From positions 4,411,001 to 4,475,000 of the forward strand of contig NC_079888.1 of the NCBI RefSeq assembly GCF_029227915.1: 64,000 nucleotides of DNA, read 5' to 3'. Positions within the stretch are counted from its first letter, which is position 1; each line of letters begins with the position of its first letter. Below the pieces are notes generated by a model. That model was not told where the DNA came from and made no database searches. It was given only the letters and a program-made list of their open reading frames with translations. Made by a program: the position numbers and the translations under genes. This DNA comes from Hydractinia symbiolongicarpus (taxonomy: Eukaryota; Cnidaria; Hydrozoa; Anthoathecata; Hydractiniidae). Below, piece by piece: positions 1 to 10,148 of the stretch.

Positions 1-1060
1 CAACAATAAAACTGCTAATACATAAAAAGGCTAGTATGCTAGTCAATAAATTGGTCTAGTTAAGGCGAGAAACTTGTAAGACGGTTTTTATAAAAATCTG
101 CTCGTAGGAGTGATATTTTCATTAGACACTAAATACTAATAATTCCAAATTTTAGTACGATGCAAATGATGAGTTTTTTTCTAATGTGTTTAGCGTGCAA
201 CTTCATTAGTAAAAATAATTTTTAATCATTCAAAACGTCCAAAAAGCATTAAAATTAATTTCTTTAATATAAAAAACATAAAAAGTTTCGAAACATTAAA
301 ATTTAGTCAATGATTGTTTTTGCCAAAGTCAAAATGCTTTTGGTTTCCACAACGGAAGCATAGCGAGTGTTTAGCCATGACAAAATAATTCCACAGACAA
401 ACCTATTCGCTTTTTTAAACTAATTGACTTTTTTGAACCAATTTTAACGTTTGTCTTCTTAATACTACGACGATACTAGTAATTGTAATCCAGTACAATA
501 AAGTTAAAATGTGACATATGATAAGAACGTCTTTATATAAACAAATTTGTATGGAAATTTTTTTTAGCTATATCGAGGAAAATGTTTTCGCAGAAGATGA
601 TATGACACGCAAAATTTGAAGGATCAATTTACCTATAGTGCTATGTCCAATTCTTTGCCACCATAATGAATTTAATAAACTGGTACACATGGCTAATTCT
701 ATCGTACGATCGTACCGTAGTTACATAACTTCTAGTACGTTTACAGCGGATATGTCCTCAATTATTATTAATTGAAAATGATGATGCTTTTTTTCTTCCT
801 AATTATAACTACATAAGTATACCTTTATCAGCACCACTAAACATATTCTTCCCAAACTTGAAAGAACAACTAATATTTCTTTAAATATAAATATCTATTT
901 CATGAGCTAAAATTATTGAGTATTTATTTGCATAAAATAATTAGTTTGTTTACACCAAAATCTGACAATTCCAAGGCGCAAGTGGTATCATTTTTAAAAA
1001 ATTACCCTCGCAACAAGTTTGTTAAGGGAAGCTAGTAAACAAAAATTCTTATTAGTGGAT
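1..1060. other. intergenic, no gene seen
   Basis: AT-rich sequence without a convincing exon on either strand. Open frames are short and lack domain-like composition. From about 1080 the sequence becomes recognisably similar to 8580-8705, upstream of the second receptor gene. Confidence 0.6.
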
Positions 1061-1314
1061 ATTGGCCTAAAATAAAAATTATTAGTTTAAATTGCAAAAC
1101 ACAATAGAAGTATCCCATGATTAGTGCATAATATTTGAAAATAATGAAATAAAAAAGGGACAGAACACGAATTCTGCGTTCGATTGTGTGTTTAAATCGA
1201 TGTATGCAAAATAATAGATTTGGAAATCGTACCATTGCCTGTCATGCATTGAATTAACAAAATTCAAACCGTAACCGACAGTGAATGCACTATGATTATT
1301 CATTCTTATGATGT

Positions 1315-1496
1315 GTAAAGATCAACACAAAACAATGAGTCATTTGAAGCCAACAGTGTCTTTCTTGAATATAGTTAAAAGATATTAGTCACCTTACTTT
1401 TATTGTTTTTCTTGCAAGTGTGCATGCTTTTGTGTTTTAGACAAAGTAGCTTTATATAGAACTCAGTTTCACCAAAGAAGAGAACAGATAAAAGTT
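1315..1496 (+). promoter_or_regulatory. proximal promoter and 5' UTR of receptor gene A
   Basis: This block is closely similar to 9922-10093 in front of receptor gene B (shared stretches such as the GTTTTAGACAAAGTAGC segment). A TATA-like TATATAG at 1453-1459 lies about 40 bases before the start codon and is kept in B at 10050-10056. Conservation between the paralogs, against divergence further upstream, supports a promoter/5' UTR role. The transcription start itself is not visible. Confidence 0.5.
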
Positions 1497-1551
1497 ATGA
1501 AGCTAGTAGTACTATTACTTCTGCAGTTTGGTTATTTAATTTATGGACGAG
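1497..1551 (+). CDS. receptor A exon 1: signal peptide
   Basis: ATG AAG CTA... encodes a Leu/Val-rich signal peptide (MKLVVLLLLQFGYLIYGR), ending in a GTAAGA donor after the first base of the next codon (phase 1). It matches exon 1 of gene B almost codon for codon. Confidence 0.75.
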
Positions 1552-4500
1552 GTAAGAAAATGCTATTTTACCATTTTTTGATTTTCAGATTATTATTAAT
1601 ATTATTATTATTACTAGTCGATAAGGCCCGTGGAGAAATCCACTTAGGCAGAAGGACAATGGGAAAATAGGTTCTTTTAGATGTTTTTCTGACGTCAGCA
1701 GTGTATATACAAAAAAATGTTCTTAAAATCTTACACAAAATGTCAAATATCAAATCACATTAAATCCTCCATACAAATCTTACACAAAATAAAAAAGAAC
1801 AGCTTGCAAGGTGTAAAATCTAGTTGATAAAAAGTTACAACAACGACACTCACAACATCGACACTCACAAAACCGACAGTAAGAAGACCGACAGTTACAA
1901 CACCAACAGTCACAACACGGATAATAACAATTTCAAAAATAACGCATCTCAAATATTTACATCTTATAAGTGATTATGTTGAAAACCCTCAGTATTTTAT
2001 TCTAAAGTGTCAAAAAGGAGGCCTCCAAGAGTTAGCAAAAATAAGTTATTTACACATTTTAAATATTGTTTTTCCCTTACGCTTATACAAAAATATGAAA
2101 AAGCCGTAGTTTGGAAAACATAAAATTTAAATCTAGAAAAGTCAGTCATTTTAGTTGCATTACCATCCTCTCCCACAAAAATTTACACAAAATGTAAAAA
2201 TCAACCAGTTAAGAACACAAAAATTTTCTCTTTTAGTTCCGCACTGCCCTTTACCAACAATTTTAAACATAAATGTCAAAAAATCAAAGAGCAAAGAATA
2301 AACTTGAATCAACAAAGATTATGTGTAGAGCTTGAAACACTAATCAAAATAATGTTAGAATCAAGTACAACACTAACAATAATAATAAAGTCAGAAATAA
2401 CACATCTCAAATATTTATATACTTCGTTGAAAACCTTTAATATTTCAATCAGAAGTGTCAAAAAACATCAAATTTATATCTGGAAAACATTTATTCAATT
2501 ACATACTATCCTGTTTCCCAAAAATATACACAAATTGTAAAAATTAACAGGTTAAGAACACAAAAAAATTTTCCTTTGTATGATGATCTGTAGTTACCTT
2601 TACCAACCATTTTAAACGTGAATGTCAAAAATAAATAAGGAGTAAATTTGAATCAACAAAGATATTACTTTTGGAAAACAGAGTGTATATACGGTCCGTC
2701 CTCACACAAGTTAACACAAAATGTAAAACAGATCGGTTTTTGAGGAGCACATCCAAATCAACAAAAATCAGTTCATTTAGCATGTTCTATATTGCTATTG
2801 CCCATAAATCTTCAACAAAAAGGTTATGAAACACATCAAATTATAGAAAAATCAGGCATTTCATAAAATATAAAAAACAAAAAAGTTTTTTCATCATCAC
2901 CAAACACAGTTATATATTACCACAATTATAAAATTCTTAACAAAAACGTGAAACCATTTTCTTCCAGCAAAAATGACATCACATACAGTTTAGTTCTCCC
3001 CAACAAAAGTTTATAATACGAACTATGAAAAAGCCATTAGCTTACACAACAGCCTTTAGTGGAGGCCAATTCTACAAAATTTGTGCTTTCAGTATATTGC
3101 ATGTGGTCTTTTTCCCACAAAAGTTTACAGAAAATTTTAAAAAACAGCAGTTTGCAACACAAACAAAAACACGAACAACCTTCCCGAACCGAACGACCAT
3201 CCTCTCATAAATTAAAATAAAGTCAAAAACCCATGTAAATTTCCAATCAAATGTATAGCTACACCCCCCTGTAAAAATAACCTGGCATTTTACATGTAGG
3301 CTGACGAAAGTTAAACAGGATGTCAGAAACAAAACAATAAAAAATAACTTAACACACACGCTTTAAATTCTGGAAAAAAAATATTCCACTTGTCATATTG
3401 CACGTGGTCCCTTTGTAAAGTTTACAGGAAATGCGAAAAGAAATATAAAATACATCTGCAAAAGTTCAAGTCTTTAAAGATTTTGTAGGTAGGTAGCTAG
3501 CTAGCTTGTTACATCATAATTCGTGCTCATAAAAGAAAAGAAGTTTGGAAACTAAGGTAGCTAGCTATAGATAATTAAAAAAGAGGAATAACAATATAAG
3601 TGATAGGTTAGAGCTAGCCCATGGAGGACAACATTAGCTAGCTAACAGTAGCTAAGACCCCCAGTTAAATATACTTAAACTGGGAACACTTAGCTAAAAC
3701 TAAAGCCAGCTATTTATGCTTAGTAAAACACATATAAAGAGAAACAATAGTAATGTAAAAATAATAACATTACAGTGATCAGTAAGTTCAACAAACCAAA
3801 GTTTTCCGTTTGTTAGTCAGCTAACAGCTTTATGTAGCATTTTGAATTTTAGGACAAACACATTAGTTACGCACCAGGGGATACATTAATTATGCAACAA
3901 AAACATAAACAAATATGGTGGCTAGGTTTGTTTTTAAAAAAGCGCTAAAATATGAAACTTCAAGAATTTGAGGCTTTTCTTGGAAAACATCAAAGTTCTT
4001 ACTATTTGTGATTTCAAATCCACTTCAACCTCTAGCTTCTATTTTCTTCTTCTAACTTTACTACTTTAATTCTAGCTACCACTTCTCACTTCATTTCTTG
4101 GACTTTTCTTTCTCTGAATTACTTTTTGCAATTTTTTAAGACGAAAGGGCTGTTTTCTTGTTGTTGCTTTTGTGTCGAGGGTTACCATTTTTCGGTAGTT
4201 AGCCGTTAAAATTTTTTCAGCAAATCAAGTTGCTTCATTTAGGTCACGTGATGTAAACAAACAAACCCGCTGGCAAAATGGATATACCTTTTTCGGAGAC
4301 TTCAAAGGAAATTTCGGCTACATCAAAGGAAAATGAACACATCCACTTTGCCTGTCACAGACAGACGGACACACTCTCCGTATTATTATAAGAGATTAAT
4401 ATTATTAATACTATAGATCTGATCAAGAAAATGTATATAATCGTGTGATTTTGACAAACGGTTGCAGAGATATTAGAGTTAAAGGTTTTTTGATGACGTC

Positions 4501-7500
4501 ATTAACCCATCCATTTCGAAACGGATTCGGTGATCCGGGTTTGGAAAACTTACCCAAATTGGTCCCAGGTGGTCCCTAGTTACTTACGCGGTGAAAAAAC
4601 ATTGACGTCACCACCTCGTTTCTAAGTTATTTGGGCTCAAAGTTTTAAGTGCACTGTAATGGCTTCATTAATTTAATATAGGATATTGACGTTAAAGTAG
4701 TGTTATTGACGTCACGCCGTAACATCAGAAAATTTAACATATTAGACATAAGTTTTTCGGCGACATCAAAGGAAAATGACGATATCCACTTTGTCTGTTA
4801 CGGACAGACACAGTCTCTGTATTATTATATTAGGTTAGTTGGTGAGAAAAGGACCATGGCGATATCGATTTTTAATATGCCTAATTTTTTACCTAGTAAA
4901 ACTCTTTACAAGTAGTTAAAGCACAAAAGTCGTGATACAAAAATTTAAAGTTACATGGAATTGGTATAGCTATTACTGACTTTCATACAGCGCATCTGGG
5001 CGCTAGTAAAGCGCTTGTAGGAACAAATTTTTTAAAATGGTAGCACAACAAGAAGAAAACAACAACATTAATAGAAAATTTAACTGGGGGTTTTACCCTT
5101 GGAGGTATAAAAGAACTTTTATACTTCCATGCTTTACTATTAAAACGCTTAAATCAAAGAAAAGGTATTCTTTAATGCTTTATGGACTGTATTCTAAAAA
5201 CTGTTGATTCCGTAATAAGGTTAGCCTAGCTCACAGTCAAGTGTTTAATTTGTTGAGCTAGAAAAAATGTTATTTTTGGCACCATATCACCAGTTTTTAT
5301 TGTTATCATTCAACTCTTAGAGTTGTGAACTTGTGAACTAAAAAAGCAATCTAAAAAAATTATGAAAAATTATGAAAAATCACCTCCCTTAAAGATTACC
5401 TTCATCATTAAAAAACTTTCACTTGTAAAAAGAAAAAGAAGAAAATTAAAAAACCGTGATGATTATCCATATCTTGATTCTTTCAGCTTGATTTTCGATT
5501 ATCTATTTCTTCTACTTTCGCTACCATTAGCTAGGTAACCTTAATTTTTGTTTGGTTATCCTTCTTTTAGGCAGCAATAGCCAAACATACATTATATTGT
5601 AGATATAGTGGTTTCCAGCCTTCTAGCTATATTTAATTTACACCATGAAGGTTGATTATAAGTTTTTGAGTATAAGGAAAAGATGTGTAAAATCTAGCAG
5701 GGGGTCATGTATTTTCTAACAAGTACTTCAGTCCATGCTCATTGCCTTCTGCAACCACATAGCAAGAAATAACCTTTTACCATCATTACAAAGTTCTAAC
5801 AAGCACTTCAGTCCATGCTCATCGCCTGTGCAGCCACATAGCTAGAAATACCCTTTTACCATCACTTTGCAAAAGTTAGTAATTGTAAGTTGATCTTGCG
5901 TAAAGCGTTTTGGTAAAGTTAATGTACCACAGAGAGGACTAGCTGCTTCATTTTAACACGCTGTTTAAAAGTTAAACGTTAGTATAGAAAACAAATAATT
6001 AGTAATTTCCAGCAAACAAATTCTGGTATTTATACATACGGAGACAAAAAATATTATAACGTATCTAACTGAAGGTAATATTTAATGAACTGGTCACCAT
6101 ATTGAACTTTTACAGTGTGTAATAGTATTGAAGTTAAACAAAAAACAAAAGAAAACGAAGAACATCACCACCATATAGCTATACCTCCAGCTACAACTCA
6201 TAGGAAGGGCTCTTTTTTAAAATTACTCTGTCTCTTGTTGATTTTGCAATTCTATATTTTTTCGTACTATAAGCTAAATTGTGCATGTTTTAGGAACTTG
6301 CAAAGATGGACGATCAACCTACACTAGCAAAAAATTCACGGCATCGGCAGACTGTAAAAAGATGTGTAAATGTTCCAAAACAGCGGGTTTATCATGTTTG
6401 TCTCTTTGTCCATCCTTTTTCATCAAGTGTAGTAATGGCTATACAAACATTTCTTATGAAGAACCTCCACTCAAAGATTCGAAATGTTTGTGCCGGAAAC
6501 AAGCTTGTGTACGACCTGGTGAGTAAGAAATAAAGTTAATTCAAAAGATATTAAAAAGGATGTATTGTATCTGTTTATTGATACGCAAGCAAGTGCATCT
6601 GATCTTTAACAATCACCAAACAAGCCGTTTTTGAAGAAAATATATTTCTCATTTTTGCATGAAAAGCTTTTTCGGATAATGAAAAACATGGGAACATAAA
6701 ATCTAACGTTGTTGTATTTTTTGACTTTAAGTGGGGAGTGTCATTTATGAATTTAAATATTTATCGTATTTATTTTCTTTAAAATTGTTTAGAAAAATAT
6801 TGCGCTACATCAAAAAAGTATTTAACCCTATGAAATAATACACGAGTTCGTTCAACTTTGCGGTCATTGTTTCTGTCAGTTACGCTGCAAATTTGCATTA
6901 AAGTCAGTAATTTAGTATTCTTGAACATATTATTGACAAAATAGTTCGAAAAGCCGCAATATTATTTAAATTAATAAAATTTAAACCTAGATGTTATGGC
7001 TTAAAAACGCATTTACTTTATTTTAGAAAATTCAACTGTAAATCCTACCACGAAAGAAAATGTTATCTTAAAATGTTCTTTTCTTGACATGCCATGGACA
7101 TTCGATGGTAAAAGAATTGAGAATGACCATAAGTACAAAATAAATCGAACTAGTTTAGAAATTACAGATGTTGAGTTTTCAGACAATGGCGTTTACTCTT
7201 GTAATGATGGTAAAACATACTTCCTAAATGTATCCAAAGGTATTTTGATAAACTTTACTTCTTGTTGTCTACTGTGTAATTTTAGCCTTTTATCAATGTG
7301 AATAACCCATCGTAAACAATATCATAACCCATTGTAAATAGCTCTGGAGTCGCCTTTATGAAATTATCATTTCTAAATTGAGAATAATTTCCCATGTACA
7401 ATCCTTTAGCGTATTGTTAATTTCGTCAAATATTGTATTTTAGTTAAGACAGAGTTTTCAAACATCTAAGAAATGCCTGCAAAGGAATGCCAAATATCAA

Positions 7501-8330
7501 AAATTAGCAAAAAAAACATTAATTTGTGTGTATAACTGATGTGCATTGACGTTATGTTTATTTCATCCGTTCTAGATGAAATAATTTCTGGTCCAATGAA
7601 TTCTGGCACTAGTAATAATTTAAATGCTGTGTTGATCGTTGTTTGCACTGCAGTAGTTGTTTTGGTCTTACCTGTGGTGATTTTCATTTTTGTTAAACGC
7701 ATATATCAGCATAGAAAAATCACCAGCGAAAACCAAAATACCCATCCAGGCGAAAATCCAGCTAGTGCCAAAACAAATGAGGCGTTTTACTCAGAATTAA
7801 CAAGCAGACATGTTCCAAGCAAATATTCTGAATTGAATATTGATCCCATAAAAACATCAAGTAACGAATCACATGTCTATGAAGTAAACCCATATGTTAT
7901 AGAAAGTCAATGTGAGAGGTATGCCGTGCCAACGCTTAGAAGGGGAAAACACACTTATATATCTGACAATAATACAGAGGAAACATTGGAAGAGGATCAA
8001 ACTTTTGAACAAAAATATAGCGATAGCAAGAAACCAGCAATGTATATATCCTTTGGTGATATAAATGACAAAAAGGAACAGCACACAATGAAAGAAGAAT
8101 ACGAAATATCTCCAGACTTTATGTTTGGAAGTAGTAGACATTCCTTTTCTCTACCTCCTGAAACTGATCGCAAAGTTGACAAAGGTGACACACATGAGCG
8201 CAATAAACTGGACACTTTTCCAAATAAATGTGATAAAATAGAAGAACAAGAGGATATTTATCAACATATGAATTATTTTGAACATGAATCTGAATCAAGC
8301 GAGGAACGTTACATCCATTTAGTTGAGTAA
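1497..8330 (+). CDS. receptor A: VWC-like + Ig-like, single-pass, ITAM tail
   Basis: Four exons are inferred: 1497-1551 (signal peptide), 6294-6518 (VWC-like), 7027-7239 (Ig-like) and 7576-8330 (membrane span and tail). All internal junctions are GT/AG in phase 1 and the joined length, 1248 nt, is an exact 415-codon frame plus stop. The product is predicted to be a type I cell-surface receptor. A hydrophobic segment (about 24 residues, rich in V, L, I) is followed by a basic stop-transfer stretch and a ~210-residue tyrosine-rich tail. The tail contains YSELTSRHVPSKYSEL, an exact YxxL-x8-YxxL ITAM, which in known families recruits tandem-SH2 kinases (Syk type). It is a shortened paralog of the gene at 10094-14810. 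The Alr/ITAM receptors of Hydractinia are the nearest idea of function, but ligand and role are unknown. The exon model is by eye. Confidence 0.75.
1728..3480. repeat. degenerate tandem repeat, unit roughly 460 bp
   Basis: Segments recur in the same order. CATCTCAAATATTTA near 1945 recurs near 2402. GTTGAAAACC followed by AAGTGTCAAAAA near 1978-2016 recurs near 2430-2463. The TACACAAAATGTAAAAAT-type motif recurs near 1730, 2187, 2527, 2711, 3123 and 3416. Copies are well diverged, suggesting an old array. Confidence 0.5.
1835..1923. repeat. 15-bp minisatellite, about 6 units
   Basis: The unit is of the form TYACAACACCGACAG, repeated with a few substitutions (CGACAC, CGACAG, CAACAG variants). 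Confidence 0.75.
4252..4840 (-). mobile_element. Helitron-like non-autonomous repeat, partial
   Basis: Two diverged direct copies (around 4290-4395 and 4752-4833) share a TTTTTCGGMGACWTCAAAGG-type block, a CATATCCACTTTGYCTGT-like block and a PyN-GACAGAC...CCGTATTATTATA end. The last is the reverse complement of the 5' end (TCTCTATAATAATAGCCG) of elements at 16984, 60706 and 60880. No CTAG-hairpin end was seen here. Confidence 0.4.
5714..5872. repeat. tandem duplication of an ~80-bp unit
   Basis: TTCTAACAAG...CCATGCTCATYGCC...CCTTTTACCATCA occurs twice in a row (5714-5793, 5794-5872) at about 88% identity. Confidence 0.8.
6003..6074 (+). pseudogene. relic of the Ig1 exon in receptor A
   Basis: The segment matches the 3' third of gene B exon 4 (12415-12486), including the GGAGACAAAAAATATTATAA stretch and the GAAG|GTAAT donor. 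The 5' part of the exon and its acceptor are gone. The codon for the second Ig cysteine (TGT in B) reads TAC here, and the frame meets a stop. It cannot encode an Ig fold. Confidence 0.75.
6294..6518 (+). CDS. receptor A exon 2: VWC-like domain
   Basis: Acceptor ATGTTTTAG, donor CCTG|GTGAGT, 225 nt, phase 1 on both sides. The 75 residues carry a CKDG...C-x3-C-x-C...C-x3-C...C...C-x-C-x4-C pattern like von Willebrand factor C domains (CxxxxxY near the start, a CxxxCxC core and a CxCxxxxC end). It is about 85% identical in protein to gene B exon 5. Confidence 0.7.
7027..7239 (+). CDS. receptor A exon 3: compact Ig-like domain
   Basis: 213 nt, phase 1 on both sides. Ig hallmarks are a first Cys in an LKC context, a Trp seven residues later, then DNGVYSC. 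The Cys-Cys interval is only about 41 residues, shorter than in ordinary V or I sets. It is the ortholog-like partner of gene B exon 6. Confidence 0.7.
7576..8330 (+). CDS. receptor A exon 4: transmembrane and cytoplasmic tail with ITAM
   Basis: The acceptor is CCGTTCTAG, and the exon is open to the TAA at 8328-8330. A short stalk (SGTSNNLN) is followed by a membrane span (AVLIVVCTAVVVLVLPVVIF) and a basic anchor (VKRIYQHRK). The tail holds the ITAM, further tyrosines (YEVNPY, YAVPTL, YISF) and a C-terminal YIHL. The first ~490 bases are nearly identical to gene B; the last ~240 are not. Confidence 0.8.
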
Positions 8331-8388
8331 AGTTTTTTTGCTATGTAATTTATATCATGTACCATTGTTATTCCTTATTGTAAAATTG

Positions 8389-8394
8389 AATAAA
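8389..8394 (+). terminator. poly(A) signal AATAAA of receptor A
   Basis: AATAAA lies about 60 bases after the stop codon, in a context kept in gene B (GWATAAAGTTA). Confidence 0.7.
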
Positions 8395-8709
8395 GTTACT
8401 CTCAAAACGCATTCTATCCAACAACTTAATTTCTGACAACGTGAAAAAAAAGTTGCAATACTCACTCACCCCAAAAGGGGGGTGGGTGAGTATTTTTATT
8501 TCGGAAAACAGGCAATCTCTAGGCCAGATTCTACAAGTTATGAGTACTAGCACACGACACATCATCAGTGTATAACTTTTGAAAAATGCAGAAATAAAAA
8601 AAAGGTAAAACACGAATTCTGCATCCGACTGTGTGTGCAAATTGATGTATGAAATAACAGTAGCTTCGGATATCATGCCATTGCCTGCACTATAATTATC
8701 CATTCTTTA

Positions 8710-9565
8710 CCCTATTTGGTACGGGGGCTAAAGTGCACGCGGCATTTTCAAAGTCTTATTACTTTTTCATTACTGGATGAAATTCCTTGAAACTTTAGGA
8801 CTTTTCCTAACTTTCATAGGTATTTCGGACAATCAAAATTTTTTTTTACAAAAAGTGTCCTGTCAATGTCACTTTGTCCTTTATTGACAGGTGGTCATAT
8901 CAACTTTTGCTGTAGTGCTAAAAATAAGTGTTTTATATACTAACAATGAATGTGTGATTATGCAGGTGATACTGACATAAAGTCATCATACAACATTGAC
9001 ATACACACTGTGTAATTTGCAGACAGAATATTGGTAATTTACAGACTGGAATATTTTTATTCTCCTATTTTTTACATCTATCGTCATATGGTGACGTCAT
9101 AGGTCATTTTGTCACATGTCAATCTAATTTGCCTTGTTTGAGTACTTACTAACATGAATGCGCATTGATATACCAAGTTTTATTCCATGACAGCTACTAA
9201 CACCAACGTTCTCAAATATCGATTTTTTAAACAAATTTGAATTCTGATTGATTTCCATTTTCTCCCTAGAAAAATTCTTTGGTAACACCTGTAAATGGTT
9301 CTAATAATGACTTAAATTCATATTTTTAAAAAAGAAAAAAAAAACAATAATTTCCAAAAAAGAAAAAAAAGTCTTATTATGACGTCATAACTTACTGTGA
9401 TGACATGTCAACCAAAATATTGTGTCATTAATTTGATATATTGATTCTTTTTTGTGCCAAGTTTTGTCACTTAAAACCAAACAGAACAAAAGTTACAGCC
9501 CGCGGGCACTTTATGCCCCCCCCCCCCATACTTACAAGGGTTAAAAAAGCCCATACCAAATAGGG
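8710..9565. mobile_element. PIF/Harbinger-type MITE (856 bp)
   Basis: The ends are inverted: CCCTATTTGGTACGGGG at 8710-8726 against GCCCATACCAAATAGGG at 9549-9565 (15 of 17 pairing). They are flanked by TTA direct repeats (8707-8709, 9566-9568), as for Harbinger TWA target sites. No transposase frame is present. It interrupts the duplicated upstream flank shared with gene A (1080-1310), so it inserted after the receptor duplication. Confidence 0.75.
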
Positions 9566-9921
9566 TTAAGATGCGCAGCTACATACAACGCCAATCAGAT
9601 GTCACTTTTTAATCGCACTGGTTTCTAATTAGAGAAAAAAAACGTGTGATTCGCTGAGGCAATTGTATTTAAATACAGCGTTTGATCAAATTACTCAAAA
9701 GTAAAATACTGTGAACAAATCATAATTTCCTTTTCAATCTATGGTGTCATGTTGTATTTTTAACTAAGATTTGTGCTCACCTTTCAATTTTTTTAATTTT
9801 TAAAATTACTGTATTCTCTAATGAGCATTTAATTACTTCCCACTCAAATGTATTTAAAAGATAACAATGTTATCATTTGGGGAGAAGTTTTTGTAACAAG
9901 TCTCAATTATAATTTTCTTAT

Positions 9922-10093
9922 CGATCAACACAACACAATGTGTCATTTGAAGCCAAGAGTGTTGTCTTTCTTGAGTATAGTCAGTCACTTTACTGTTATT
10001 GTTTTTTCTTGCAAATGTGCGTGATTTTATGTTTTAGACAAAGTAGCTTTATATAGAATTCAATTTCACCAAACAATAAAACTGATGAAAGTT
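9922..10093 (+). promoter_or_regulatory. proximal promoter and 5' UTR of receptor gene B
   Basis: Counterpart of 1315-1496, with TATATAG at 10050-10056 and a conserved CACCAAA before the start codon. Confidence 0.5.
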
Positions 10094-10148
10094 ATGAAGC
10101 TGGTAATAGTGTTACTTCTGCAGTTTGGTTACTTAATTTTTGTGAAAG
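10094..10148 (+). CDS. receptor B exon 1: signal peptide
   Basis: Encodes MKLVIVLLLQFGYLIFVK, ending GAAAG|GTAAGA in phase 1. Nearly identical to exon 1 of gene A. Confidence 0.75.

Larger units (their letters stand above)
1560..5995. other. long intron of receptor A, filled with repeats
   Basis: Where gene B has PAN, VWC1 and Ig1 exons within 2.3 kb, this 4.4 kb stretch has no open exon. It holds a 15-bp minisatellite, a degenerate ~460-bp tandem repeat, Helitron-like fragments and an 80-bp tandem duplication. The upstream modules seem to have been lost here through repeat insertion or rearrangement. Confidence 0.6.
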
